Below are positions 9,836 to 16,783 of a DNA stretch of 64,000 nt, in pieces; within the stretch, counting starts at the first letter, position 1; every line of letters begins with the position of its first letter. Below the pieces are notes generated by a model. It was not told the origin of the DNA and did not search any database. It worked only from the letters and a program-made list of their open reading frames with translations. Made by a program: the position numbers and the translations under genes. The stretch comes from Bacteroidota bacterium (GTDB lineage: Bacteria; Bacteroidota; Bacteroidia; Bacteroidales; Lentimicrobiaceae), in NCBI GenBank assembly GCA_009773455.1, contig WSXU01000019.1:29209-93208 (forward strand), given 5' to 3'.

Positions 9836-9886
9836 ATACGGTCATAATAGGATAAATGATGTAAACCCTGATCTGCCGACCTGGTT

Positions 9887-9894
9887 TATCTTTG
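9887..9894 (+). promoter_or_regulatory. Minus-7 element TATCTTTG upstream of GH127-esterase
   Basis: Perfect TAnnTTTG match 19 bp before the ATG at 9914, implying a very short leader. No clear minus-33 TTG, which would fit a promoter needing an activator such as the divergent AraC protein. Confidence 0.45.
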
Positions 9895-9913
9895 AGGGGT
9901 CCATTCGTTTATT

Positions 9914-12754
9914 ATGAAAAAGATACTAATACTCAATATGATGTTATTCTCACTGATCGCATCGGGTCAGCAGAAAGTAGAAAAATCGGGTCTTCCTCAG
10001 CAAAGCTTTAAAGTGTTCCTACCCGTTGAACAGGAATATCAATGGCTCCGGTTCGGTGAGATTAAACCGGCAGGATGGATCAGGGAGCAGATGGAAAGTG
10101 ACCTGGATGGCTTTGTCGGTCACCTCGACGAACTTGTACCAGACCTGATGAACGATAAAATCTATGACGCTGACCGTTTAACGAAGCATCTGAAATCGAA
10201 AAACCTTGGTAATACCGGCCCGGAACTGGATCCACAATACCTCTGGTGGAACAGCGAAACCCAGTCAAACTGGTGGGATGGCTACATCCGGAACGCCATT
10301 CTGCTGAACAATTCAGGGCATCTGGAAAAAGTGCGAAAATACATTGAGTATTTACTTTCTACACAGGATGATGACGGTTATCTCGGAATCTATTCCCCTG
10401 AACTCAGGTACGCTTTTAATGATGAAAACGGCGAACTCTGGGCAAAAACCACAGCCCTCAGGGGTCTACTGGCCTGGTATGAATACACCGGGCAACCAGA
10501 AATCCTTGATGCCATTAAGCTTGCTGTTTCTGATGTAATGAAACATTATCCGGCCGATGCCTCCTCCCCTTTCAATTCGAAAAAACCCTTTGCAGGTGGC
10601 CTCACCCATGGACTGACATTTACCGATATACTCGACAGGCTATTCCAGATTACAGGAAATAAAGATTACCTAAACTATGCCTTGTTTCTTTACCGGGATT
10701 TTTCAGTTAACCTGCTGGCTGAAGATGCCCAATTGGGTAAGATTCTCGATCCGGCATACAGAAATAAGGAACATGGTGTTCACACCTATGAGCACCTCAG
10801 GCCTTTGACCATGGCCTGGATTGCTAGCGGAAACAATGAACTGAAAACGGCACTTGACATTTATCTGGGAAGGATCCGACAAAGCACAACCCCTTCCGGT
10901 GGCCCCATCGGCGATGAATGGGTTGGTGGTCGTCATGCGAATGCCACTGAAACGGGATACGAGTATTGCTCTCTTCAGGAATTGCTCGATGGTTACACCA
11001 GCCTGCTGCAGAAAACCGGAGATTCCCGTTACGGTGACCTGACGGAAAGACTATTCTTTAATGCCGCACAGGGAGCCCGACATCCTCATGAAAGCGCCAT
11101 TGCTTATTGTAAGACTGACAACTCGTTTGCTATGACAGGAACAAAAAACGGGGAGCCAGCCGGCCAGGAAATTCAGACCCGTTATAAATACTCGCCGGCC
11201 CATCAGGATGTAGCCGTTTGCTGCGTTCCTAATGCAGGTCGTATAACGCCCTATTTTGTCAAATCCATGTGGCTGAAGGACAAAGAGGGCCTGGTCTCTT
11301 CATTACTAGGCCCATGCGAAGTTCAGACTGATTTCAAAGGAGTGAAGATTCATGTGAATGAAGTAACGGATTATCCTTTCGCCAATACAATTACCTACAA
11401 TGTTAAGGCTGAAAAACCGGTGGCTTTTGTTTTGAAAATCAGAAAGCCGGAATGGACAAAAAGCGTAAAACTGAATTTCAATTATACTGAGAAAGATGGC
11501 TACCTGTGCATCTCAAGAACCTGGGAAGGAAATGAAAACGTGCAGCTTGAGCTGTTATCAGAGCCCGAAGTGCACAAAGATCAGAACGGAGAGAATTATT
11601 TCTCCTTCGGTGCCCTGCTGTTTGCACTGCCTGTTGAAAGCAGGGAAATAATTTTAAAGACCCATCCGGTTGGGGGATTTAAGGATCTCGGTTACGAACC
11701 TGTAAATCGGGTGAAGTACAGATTCCCGGCTTTGGAAAAGCCTGAAATTTCGATAAAGAAAAACGAATCTCCCATCAACAAATGGGATGTTACGGCATTG
11801 ACAACGAGCCTGGTAAATGAAAGTACCGGCCTTCCGGAAAAATTAAATCTTCTCCCCTTGGGTGCAACGATTCTAAGGCAGGTAACGTTCAAAGAAGAAG
11901 TCATTACAGCCTCGGGAAAAATAAAACGGTTCCGGAATTTTCAGTCGGATTATGTAACTCCCAGGAACGTAGATGTATGGTTACCTGATGGTTACGATGC
12001 TACAAGAAAATACAGTGTATTATATATGCACGACGGTCAGATGCTTTTTGACAGTACTTCCAACTGGAATAAACAGGAATGGGGTGTGGATGAAACCATT
12101 GGAAGATTAGTCAGGGAAAATAAAATGAGAGAGTGTATTGTCGTTGGTATCTGGAATACCACAAAACGTCATGCTGAATATTTTCCTTCGAAGCCCTTTG
12201 AATCGATGAATCCGGAACAGAAAAGCCGCGTGAACAATGAACTTCAGAATCTGGGACGGACAACAGAAACATTCATTCCGGTTTCTGACCTATATCTGAA
12301 GTTCATAGTTACAGAATTGAAACCTTTCATCGACAGTGCATTTTCGACCATGAAAGAAAGGGAAAATACATTTATCGCGGGATCAAGCATGGGTGGATTG
12401 ATTTCGATATATGCCATATGCGAATATCCCGGAGTTTTCGGTGGTGCAGCCTGCCTGAGCACGCACTGGCCGGGTGTTTTTTCCATGGAAAATAATCCTT
12501 GTCCCGATGCTTTCTTCAATTACCTGAAAGGCAACCTCCCCGACCCGGCAACACATCACATTTATTTTGATTATGGCGATCAGACCCTGGATGCCCTGTA
12601 TCCGCCTTTGCAGAAAAAAGCTGACGATATCATGAGTTTAAGGGGCTATTCCTCAAAAAACTGGCTGACACGGTTTTTCCCCGGTGAGGATCATTCTGAG
12701 CGGGCATGGAAGCGAAGGTTTGAGATACCGGCCCTTTTTCTGATGGGGTTATAG
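9914..12754 (+). CDS. GH127-type beta-L-arabinofuranosidase fused to a putative esterase
   Basis: 946 residues with a signal peptide (about 1-19). Residues ~40-600 match the DUF1680/GH127 fold: WWNSETQSNWWDGYIR near 111-126, and residues equivalent to the cysteine-dependent GH127 zinc site, Glu350-x-Cys352 plus Cys436-Cys437 in VAVCCVPNAGR. By comparison with HypBA1, Cys436 would be the nucleophile and Glu335 (GDEWVGG) the acid/base. Residues ~680-946 form an alpha/beta-hydrolase of the Esterase D type: VDVWLPDGYD, YMHDGQMLFD, nucleophile Ser825 in GSSMGG, a likely Asp near 886-889 and His927 in GEDHSERAW. A ~60-residue linker joins them. The fusion suggests removal of arabinosyl groups and an ester from one substrate. 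Substrate specificity and the ester type are not determined. Confidence 0.85.
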   Translation: MKKILILNMMLFSLIASGQQKVEKSGLPQQSFKVFLPVEQEYQWLRFGEIKPAGWIREQMESDLDGFVGHLDELVPDLMNDKIYDADRLTKHLKSKNLGNTGPELDPQYLWWNSETQSNWWDGYIRNAILLNNSGHLEKVRKYIEYLLSTQDDDGYLGIYSPELRYAFNDENGELWAKTTALRGLLAWYEYTGQPEILDAIKLAVSDVMKHYPADASSPFNSKKPFAGGLTHGLTFTDILDRLFQITGNKDYLNYALFLYRDFSVNLLAEDAQLGKILDPAYRNKEHGVHTYEHLRPLTMAWIASGNNELKTALDIYLGRIRQSTTPSGGPIGDEWVGGRHANATETGYEYCSLQELLDGYTSLLQKTGDSRYGDLTERLFFNAAQGARHPHESAIAYCKTDNSFAMTGTKNGEPAGQEIQTRYKYSPAHQDVAVCCVPNAGRITPYFVKSMWLKDKEGLVSSLLGPCEVQTDFKGVKIHVNEVTDYPFANTITYNVKAEKPVAFVLKIRKPEWTKSVKLNFNYTEKDGYLCISRTWEGNENVQLELLSEPEVHKDQNGENYFSFGALLFALPVESREIILKTHPVGGFKDLGYEPVNRVKYRFPALEKPEISIKKNESPINKWDVTALTTSLVNESTGLPEKLNLLPLGATILRQVTFKEEVITASGKIKRFRNFQSDYVTPRNVDVWLPDGYDATRKYSVLYMHDGQMLFDSTSNWNKQEWGVDETIGRLVRENKMRECIVVGIWNTTKRHAEYFPSKPFESMNPEQKSRVNNELQNLGRTTETFIPVSDLYLKFIVTELKPFIDSAFSTMKERENTFIAGSSMGGLISIYAICEYPGVFGGAACLSTHWPGVFSMENNPCPDAFFNYLKGNLPDPATHHIYFDYGDQTLDALYPPLQKKADDIMSLRGYSSKNWLTRFFPGEDHSERAWKRRFEIPALFLMGL

Positions 12755-12792
12755 TTCAACCGCTACGCGGTAGCTGCAGATACACCGGTTTT

Positions 12793-12827
12793 ATCATAGT
12801 TTAACCGCTACGCGGTAAAACTATGAT
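12793..12827. repeat. 35-bp near-perfect palindrome (longest hairpin of the array)
   Basis: The core ACCGCTACGCGGT is flanked by arms ATCATAGTTT and AAACTATGAT that are exact reverse complements, giving a stem of about 15-16 bp with a TAC loop. It starts 38 bp after the stop of the GH127-esterase gene and could also act as a 3' mRNA-stabilising or terminating hairpin, though it lacks a long T-tract. Confidence 0.8.
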
Positions 12828-12925
12828 ATCAGAAAATATAACCGGAACTATAGGTTATAAGTCATACATGATCAGAAGCCCGGCTATTAATTTCCAGACT
12901 AATTCAGGTAAAAGAAATATAAAAT

Positions 12926-12986
12926 ACCGCGTGCAGTTAAATAGTTGTACAAAAATGCATTAATATCACTTTTACCGCGTAGCGGT
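12926..12986 (-). repeat. Composite palindrome pair, copy 1 (first member degenerate)
   Basis: A decayed palindrome (ACCGCGTGCAGTT) and an intact one 48 bp apart. They are joined by the shared linker that begins TAAATAGTTGTACAAAAATG and ends ATATCACTTTT. Confidence 0.75.
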
Positions 12987-13110
12987 TAAACTATGTACCC
13001 ACTTGTAAAGGCTTCTTTGTGTTCATAGCTTCCAAATATCACTTTTACCGCGTAGCGGTTAAACTATGTACCCACTTGTAAAGGCTTCTTTGTGTTCATA
13101 GCTTCCAAAT
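12963..13110. repeat. 73-bp tandem duplication containing one palindrome
   Basis: The segment 12963-13035 is repeated directly at 13036-13108, apparently without change, including palindrome, the ACCCACTTGTAAAGGC flank and the GTTCATAGCTTCCAA end. Perfect identity points to a recent duplication. Confidence 0.85.
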
Positions 13111-13186
13111 TCACCAAAGCTATATCTTCGTAAGGCTTGAAGTTAACCGCAGGCTGAATTTTATCTATTAAGCCTGATTTTAGAAT

Positions 13187-13248
13187 ACCGCGTAGCGGTT
13201 AAATAGTTGTACAAAAATGCATTAATATCACTTTTACCGCGTAGCGGT
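13187..13248 (-). repeat. Composite palindrome pair, copy 2
   Basis: Two intact ACCGCGTAGCGGT palindromes with starts 49 bp apart and the same 36-bp linker as the other two pairs. Confidence 0.8.
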
Positions 13249-13301
13249 TAAACTATATACCCTCTTGCCTTGAGCCAATATTTTTATTATATTAACAAGC
13301 A

Positions 13302-13455
13302 CGGCTATTAATTTCCAGGCTAATTCAGGTAAAAGAAATATAAAATACCGCGTAGCGGTTAAATAGTTGTACAAAAATGCATTAATATCACTTTTACCGC
13401 GTAGCGGTTAAACTATGTACCCACTTGTAAAGGCTTCTTTGTGTTCATAGCTTCC
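13302..13455. repeat. ~154-bp direct duplicate of 12881-13034
   Basis: CGGCTATTAATTTCCAG, AATTCAGGTAAAAGAAAT, the palindrome pair (13347-13408) and the CTTGTAAAGGCTTC flank all recur at an offset of 421-422 bp from 12881-13034, with few differences. The chief one is that the first palindrome of the earlier copy is decayed while this copy is intact. A second shared segment, CTTGCYTTGAGCCAA plus TTTTTATTATATTA, occurs at 13264-13299 and 13481-13516. Confidence 0.8.
13347..13408 (-). repeat. Composite palindrome pair, copy 3
   Basis: Two intact palindromes with starts 49 bp apart and the conserved 36-bp linker, lying ~190 bp before the transposase start. Confidence 0.8.
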
Positions 13456-13595
13456 ACGTAGCGGTTAAACTATATATCCACTTGCTTTGAGCCAACATTT
13501 TTATTATATTAGCAACTATACTTATTGATTATTTATGCACTCATTTATATTACATTTATTTATATTTATTAATTATTCAATTATAATATAAGCTC

Positions 13596-14078
13596 ATGAA
13601 ACCAGGCACTTTCACTCAATTGTACACCCATCTTGTCTTTTCGCCCAGGCACAGAGAACGTCTGTTATTACCATCAATCAGGCCACAAATCTTCAGCTAT
13701 ATCAGTGGAATTGCGACAAACCTGGGTCACAAATCAATCATTATTAATGGATTCATCGACCATGTTCACATTCTGATCGGGCAAAATCCTAATATCTCAC
13801 TCTCTGATACAGTAAAAGAGATAAAACGAAGTTCGTCCGTTTTTATTAATGAACACAGATTGACGCCCGGACATTTTGAGTGGCAATCAGGTTATGGAGC
13901 ATTCTCATACTGCAAGTCACATCTTGACCGGATCTATAAGTATATTGAAAACCAGGAAGTTCATCATTCGACGAAGGATTTCAGGACCGAATATCTTGGA
14001 TTGCTGAAGGAATATGATATTCCATTTGAAGACAGATATTTGTTTGAATTCTTTGATCCTGATTCAACCGCTATATAG
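13596..14078 (+). CDS. IS200/REP-associated (RAYT-type) HUH tyrosine transposase
   Basis: 160 residues, COG1943/Y1-transposase family. It has THLVFSPRHR near the N-terminus, the HUH metal motif His56-Val57-His58 in FIDHVHILIG, the FEWQSGYGAFSYCKSHLD segment, and the candidate catalytic Tyr116 in YKYIENQEVHH. The protein looks intact. Such enzymes nick single-stranded DNA at hairpins; members with a dispersed palindrome family are called RAYTs. Here the gene has no TnpB partner, is preceded by the palindrome array and ends within a decayed palindrome. The IS200-like YIENQ context leaves open whether it is a classical IS200 element or a domesticated RAYT; the multiple palindromes favour the latter. 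Confidence 0.88.
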   Translation: MKPGTFTQLYTHLVFSPRHRERLLLPSIRPQIFSYISGIATNLGHKSIIINGFIDHVHILIGQNPNISLSDTVKEIKRSSSVFINEHRLTPGHFEWQSGYGAFSYCKSHLDRIYKYIENQEVHHSTKDFRTEYLGLLKEYDIPFEDRYLFEFFDPDSTAI

Positions 14079-14079
14079 T
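14067..14079 (+). repeat. Decayed palindrome overlapping the transposase stop codon
   Basis: ACCGCTATATAGT followed by AAAATAT resembles the plus-orientation element (ACCGCTACGCGGT followed by AAAACTAT). It contains the TAG stop at 14076-14078. It is opposite in orientation to most upstream copies. Confidence 0.5.
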
Positions 14080-14322
14080 AAAATATAATATCCCGGATCA
14101 CTAACCCCTGCTTGACCTGAATTTCATCCGGAGACAATTTTGATCACACAGGTCAGAATGCTTGTCAGGTAAAAGCGGGAAAACTCCATGTTCTTGACTT
14201 TCAACGATATTTGCATTTTTATTCGTCCTGTTTATGACATCGCTTTACTTAGTTTGCAGGCATGTTCACTTCGTAAGCTCAACCCACGTTGTAAAACAAA
14301 AGTGGGTGCATGGCGTTTATAA

Positions 14323-14340
14323 TGAATGAATATTCATTTA
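14323..14340. promoter_or_regulatory. TetR-type operator
   Basis: TGAATGAATATTCATTTA contains the perfect 14-bp palindrome AATGAATATTCATT (14325-14338). It differs at one base from TGAATGAATATTCATTCA, the kind of site bound by Bacillus FadR (YsiA) and related TetR proteins. It lies 7 bp before the TetR start, so autoregulation is likely. A second dyad, CCCAC/GTGGG, is at 14283-14306. Confidence 0.65.
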
Positions 14341-14347
14341 ACAACCC

Positions 14348-14923
14348 ATGGCCCGAAAAAAAGACGAGCAAAAACGCATCTCAATTTTTGACGCAACACT
14401 TACCCTTGTGCTTCAGACAGGATTTACCGGCCTTAAAATGGCCGATGTTGCAAAAAAAGCAGGTGTGGCTACTGGAACCGTTTATAAATACTTTCCTTCA
14501 AAAGAAAGCCTGATCGACGATCTGTTTCTGCATCAGAAAGAAATCAAGCTTAGGGAAATGACCGATGGTTACCAGCCGGGTGAACCTTTTCTGGTATCCT
14601 TCAAACGAATGTGGACCAACTACTTCACAGGGTGTATCAATAATCCTGAAAGGATGATTTTCATCGAACAGTTTTACCGCTCACCTTACATCTCCGCTTC
14701 AACAAGAGAGAAAGCCGGAATCATGATACAACCCTCTGAAGACCTGATCAGAATGGCCATTCAACAGCAACTGATAAAGAATCTTCCTGTTTCCGTTCTG
14801 TTGAGCCAGCTTATGGGTGCTGCCAATGAAATCGCCCGTTTTCATATTGACTCAGGCCAGATCCCTTCAAAAATACAGATGGAACAATACTTCGAAATGA
14901 GCTGGAACAGCATCCGGAGATAA
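14348..14923 (+). CDS. TetR/AcrR-family transcriptional regulator
   Basis: 191 residues. The N-terminal ~57 residues are a TetR helix-turn-helix: RISIFDATLTLVLQTGFTG, then MADVAKKAGVATGTVYKYFPSKESLIDDLF. The C-terminal ligand domain is not assignable. A FadR-like palindromic operator sits directly upstream, and the dehydrogenase gene 183 bp downstream on the same strand is the most likely second target. The FadR-like site hints at a fatty-acyl-CoA type ligand, but that is a weak inference from the operator alone. The frame is also open in another register from 14310; this frame is chosen because of the clear HTH. Confidence 0.92.
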   Translation: MARKKDEQKRISIFDATLTLVLQTGFTGLKMADVAKKAGVATGTVYKYFPSKESLIDDLFLHQKEIKLREMTDGYQPGEPFLVSFKRMWTNYFTGCINNPERMIFIEQFYRSPYISASTREKAGIMIQPSEDLIRMAIQQQLIKNLPVSVLLSQLMGAANEIARFHIDSGQIPSKIQMEQYFEMSWNSIRR

Positions 14924-14933
14924 GAGATGGAAA

Positions 14934-15051
14934 GATGGAATGATGGAATATTGGGGAAATGGCAACACTTCTGACCGGCAGAAATTCATCTGACTTTACG
15001 AATATAATCCTCTCAGAGAGAGTTTGTTTACCAATATTCCACCATTCCATC
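14934..15051. repeat. MITE-like element with 21-bp terminal inverted repeats
   Basis: The arm at 14934-14954 (GATGGAATGATGGAATATTGG) and the arm at 15031-15051 are reverse complements with one mismatch, enclosing 76 bp without coding capacity. The size and layout fit a miniature inverted-repeat element or a large stem-loop between the TetR and dehydrogenase genes. Confidence 0.6.
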
Positions 15052-15106
15052 AACGCAATTAGAAACTCAATTTTCATAAACTCAAAACTTCAAAAACATA
15101 ATAAAA

Positions 15107-15943
15107 ATGAACAATAATTCACCTAAAATAAAACAGACCATCCTGATCACCGGCGCTTCAAGTGGCATCGGCAAAGCAACAGCGTTGTTATTTGCCCAAA
15201 AAGGATGGAATGTAGCTGCCACCATGCGTGATCCCCTGAAAGAAAAAGATCTGCAGGGAATACCGGGAATAAAACTCTTTACGCTTGATGTAACCAGTCC
15301 CGATTCTGTAAATCTTGCCTTTGAGCGTATTGTCAGCGAATACGGCCACATCGATGTTCTCGTGAACAATGCCGGCTTCGGGGCCGATGGAGTTTTCGAA
15401 GCCATGGACGATGAATTTATCCGCAAACAATTTGAAACCAATGTATTCGGCTTGATGAGAATGACCCGCGAAGCCTTGAAACATATGAGACCAAACAAAT
15501 CCGGCACAATCGTTCAGGTAGCCAGTGTAGGCGGTCGTGTCGCTTTTCCGCTGTTCAGCATCTATCATGCCTCCAAATGGGCAGTGGAAGGTTTCTCTGA
15601 GTCACTTCAGTTTGAAGCTGAACAATTCAACATCAGAATTAAAATCATTGAGCCGGGAGCCATAAAAACAGAATTCTACGGTCGCAGCAGGGCTTTTGTA
15701 AAGCCGGAAAAGACAACAGATTATGATTCTTTTGCTGCCAAAGTTGAGAAACTGAACAAGTCTGCAGGTGAAAAAGGCGCAAAAGCATCGGTTGTGGCCG
15801 ACACCATCTATAAATCAGTCACCGATAATTCAAAAAAACTGCGTTACCCGGTCGCTTACCCTGCCAATATCCTTTTACCTTTGAAGCGTTTTCTGCCTGC
15901 TTCGTGGTATTATGGATTTGTCAGGAAAAACTATGGCATCTGA
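15107..15943 (+). CDS. Short-chain dehydrogenase/reductase (classical SDR)
   Basis: 278 residues. It has the NAD(P)-binding motif TGASSGIG at 15-22, the structural NNAG at 87-90, and the catalytic Ser140 (VASVGG), Tyr153 and Lys157 (YHASK), so it should be an active NAD(P)-dependent oxidoreductase. The C-terminal GFVRKNYGI extension and the EPGAIKTEFYGRS segment resemble the large group of SDRs of broad or unknown substrate. It follows a TetR gene on the same strand and is probably its target. Substrate unknown. Confidence 0.9.
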   Translation: MNNNSPKIKQTILITGASSGIGKATALLFAQKGWNVAATMRDPLKEKDLQGIPGIKLFTLDVTSPDSVNLAFERIVSEYGHIDVLVNNAGFGADGVFEAMDDEFIRKQFETNVFGLMRMTREALKHMRPNKSGTIVQVASVGGRVAFPLFSIYHASKWAVEGFSESLQFEAEQFNIRIKIIEPGAIKTEFYGRSRAFVKPEKTTDYDSFAAKVEKLNKSAGEKGAKASVVADTIYKSVTDNSKKLRYPVAYPANILLPLKRFLPASWYYGFVRKNYGI

Positions 15944-16081
15944 TCATCTTTCAAATATCTTGTATTTCAGGTATTCAGGGTGACGGAAATTTCTGAGCCT
16001 TTCCTGATACGATTGAATATTCCGGGGTATGCATTTATTCGAAAACAAATTAAATAATACTGAAATACCAATCAGCTACCG

Positions 16082-16783
16082 ATGATCAGCACAATCGGAT
16101 TTGATGCCGACGATACCCTTTGGGTGAATGAGCCAAACTACAGACAAACAGAAGCAGAATTCTGCCGCATTCTTGAACCGTGGCTACCTGAACCGGAAGT
16201 ATCAAAAGGGTTGTTTGCTACCGAAATGGCCAACCTGGAACTTTATGGCTACGGCGCCAAGGGTTTCATTCTCTCAATGATCGAAACTGCCATCAGGCTA
16301 AGTAACGGAACCATCAGCAATGAAAAACTGAACCACATCATCGGGTTGGGGAAAGAACTGCTTGACCGGGATGTTGAATTGCTCGATGGGGTAAAATCAG
16401 TCCTGGCCGGCCTGCAGGGTAAGTGCCGCCTGATCCTTGCCACCAAAGGCGACCTGCTCGATCAGGAACGGAAACTCAGGAAATCCGGTCTTGAAGGCTA
16501 CTTCCACCACATCGAAATTATGAGCGACAAGACGGAAAACAATTACAAGAAGCTGTTGGCCCACCTTGAAATACAGCCTGAAGAATTTCTGATGGTCGGC
16601 AATTCGCTGAAGTCGGACATTCTTCCGGTACTGAACCTTGGAGGGTATGGCGTTTATGTACCCTACCACACCACATGGCAGCATGAACATATTGAACATT
16701 TGCCCGATAATCCTAACTTTGCAGAGATTCCCGGAATAAAACACCTCCCCGGGCTGCTCGAGAAATATGAAATCGGTCATTGA
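16082..16783 (+). CDS. HAD-superfamily hydrolase (phosphatase-like)
   Basis: 233 residues. Motif I is FDADDTLW with nucleophile Asp8 and acid/base Asp10; motif II lies in ILATKGD; the C-terminal motif IV region is MVGNSLKSDILPVLNLGG. This is the layout of subfamily I phosphatases with a helical cap (about residues 15-90), such as YjjG-like or phosphoglycolate-like enzymes. The substrate cannot be inferred. Its last 17 bp overlap the start of the acetyltransferase-like gene, so the two are translationally coupled. Confidence 0.88.
   Translation: MISTIGFDADDTLWVNEPNYRQTEAEFCRILEPWLPEPEVSKGLFATEMANLELYGYGAKGFILSMIETAIRLSNGTISNEKLNHIIGLGKELLDRDVELLDGVKSVLAGLQGKCRLILATKGDLLDQERKLRKSGLEGYFHHIEIMSDKTENNYKKLLAHLEIQPEEFLMVGNSLKSDILPVLNLGGYGVYVPYHTTWQHEHIEHLPDNPNFAEIPGIKHLPGLLEKYEIGH

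Larger units (their letters stand above)
12755..13595. repeat. REP/BIME-like palindrome array upstream of an HUH transposase
   Basis: An 841-bp gene-free AT-rich stretch with at least ten copies of the 13-bp palindrome ACCGC-TAC-GCGGT. Two are in plus orientation (12759-12771, 12804-12816). Six intact copies are in the inverse form ACCGCGTAGCGGT (starting at 12974, 13047, 13187, 13236, 13347 and 13396), one is degenerate (12926) and one truncated (near 13455). Most have outer arms TTT and AAA extending the stem. The copies are not evenly spaced like CRISPR repeats. Their abundance beside a single-copy HUH transposase gene suggests REP-type substrate elements. Confidence 0.8.

Noticed and set aside
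12755..13480. CRISPR-like array
   Set aside because: Repeat spacing varies (45-140 bp), repeat cores are self-complementary in both orientations, the intervening sequences are themselves duplicated, and no cas gene is nearby.
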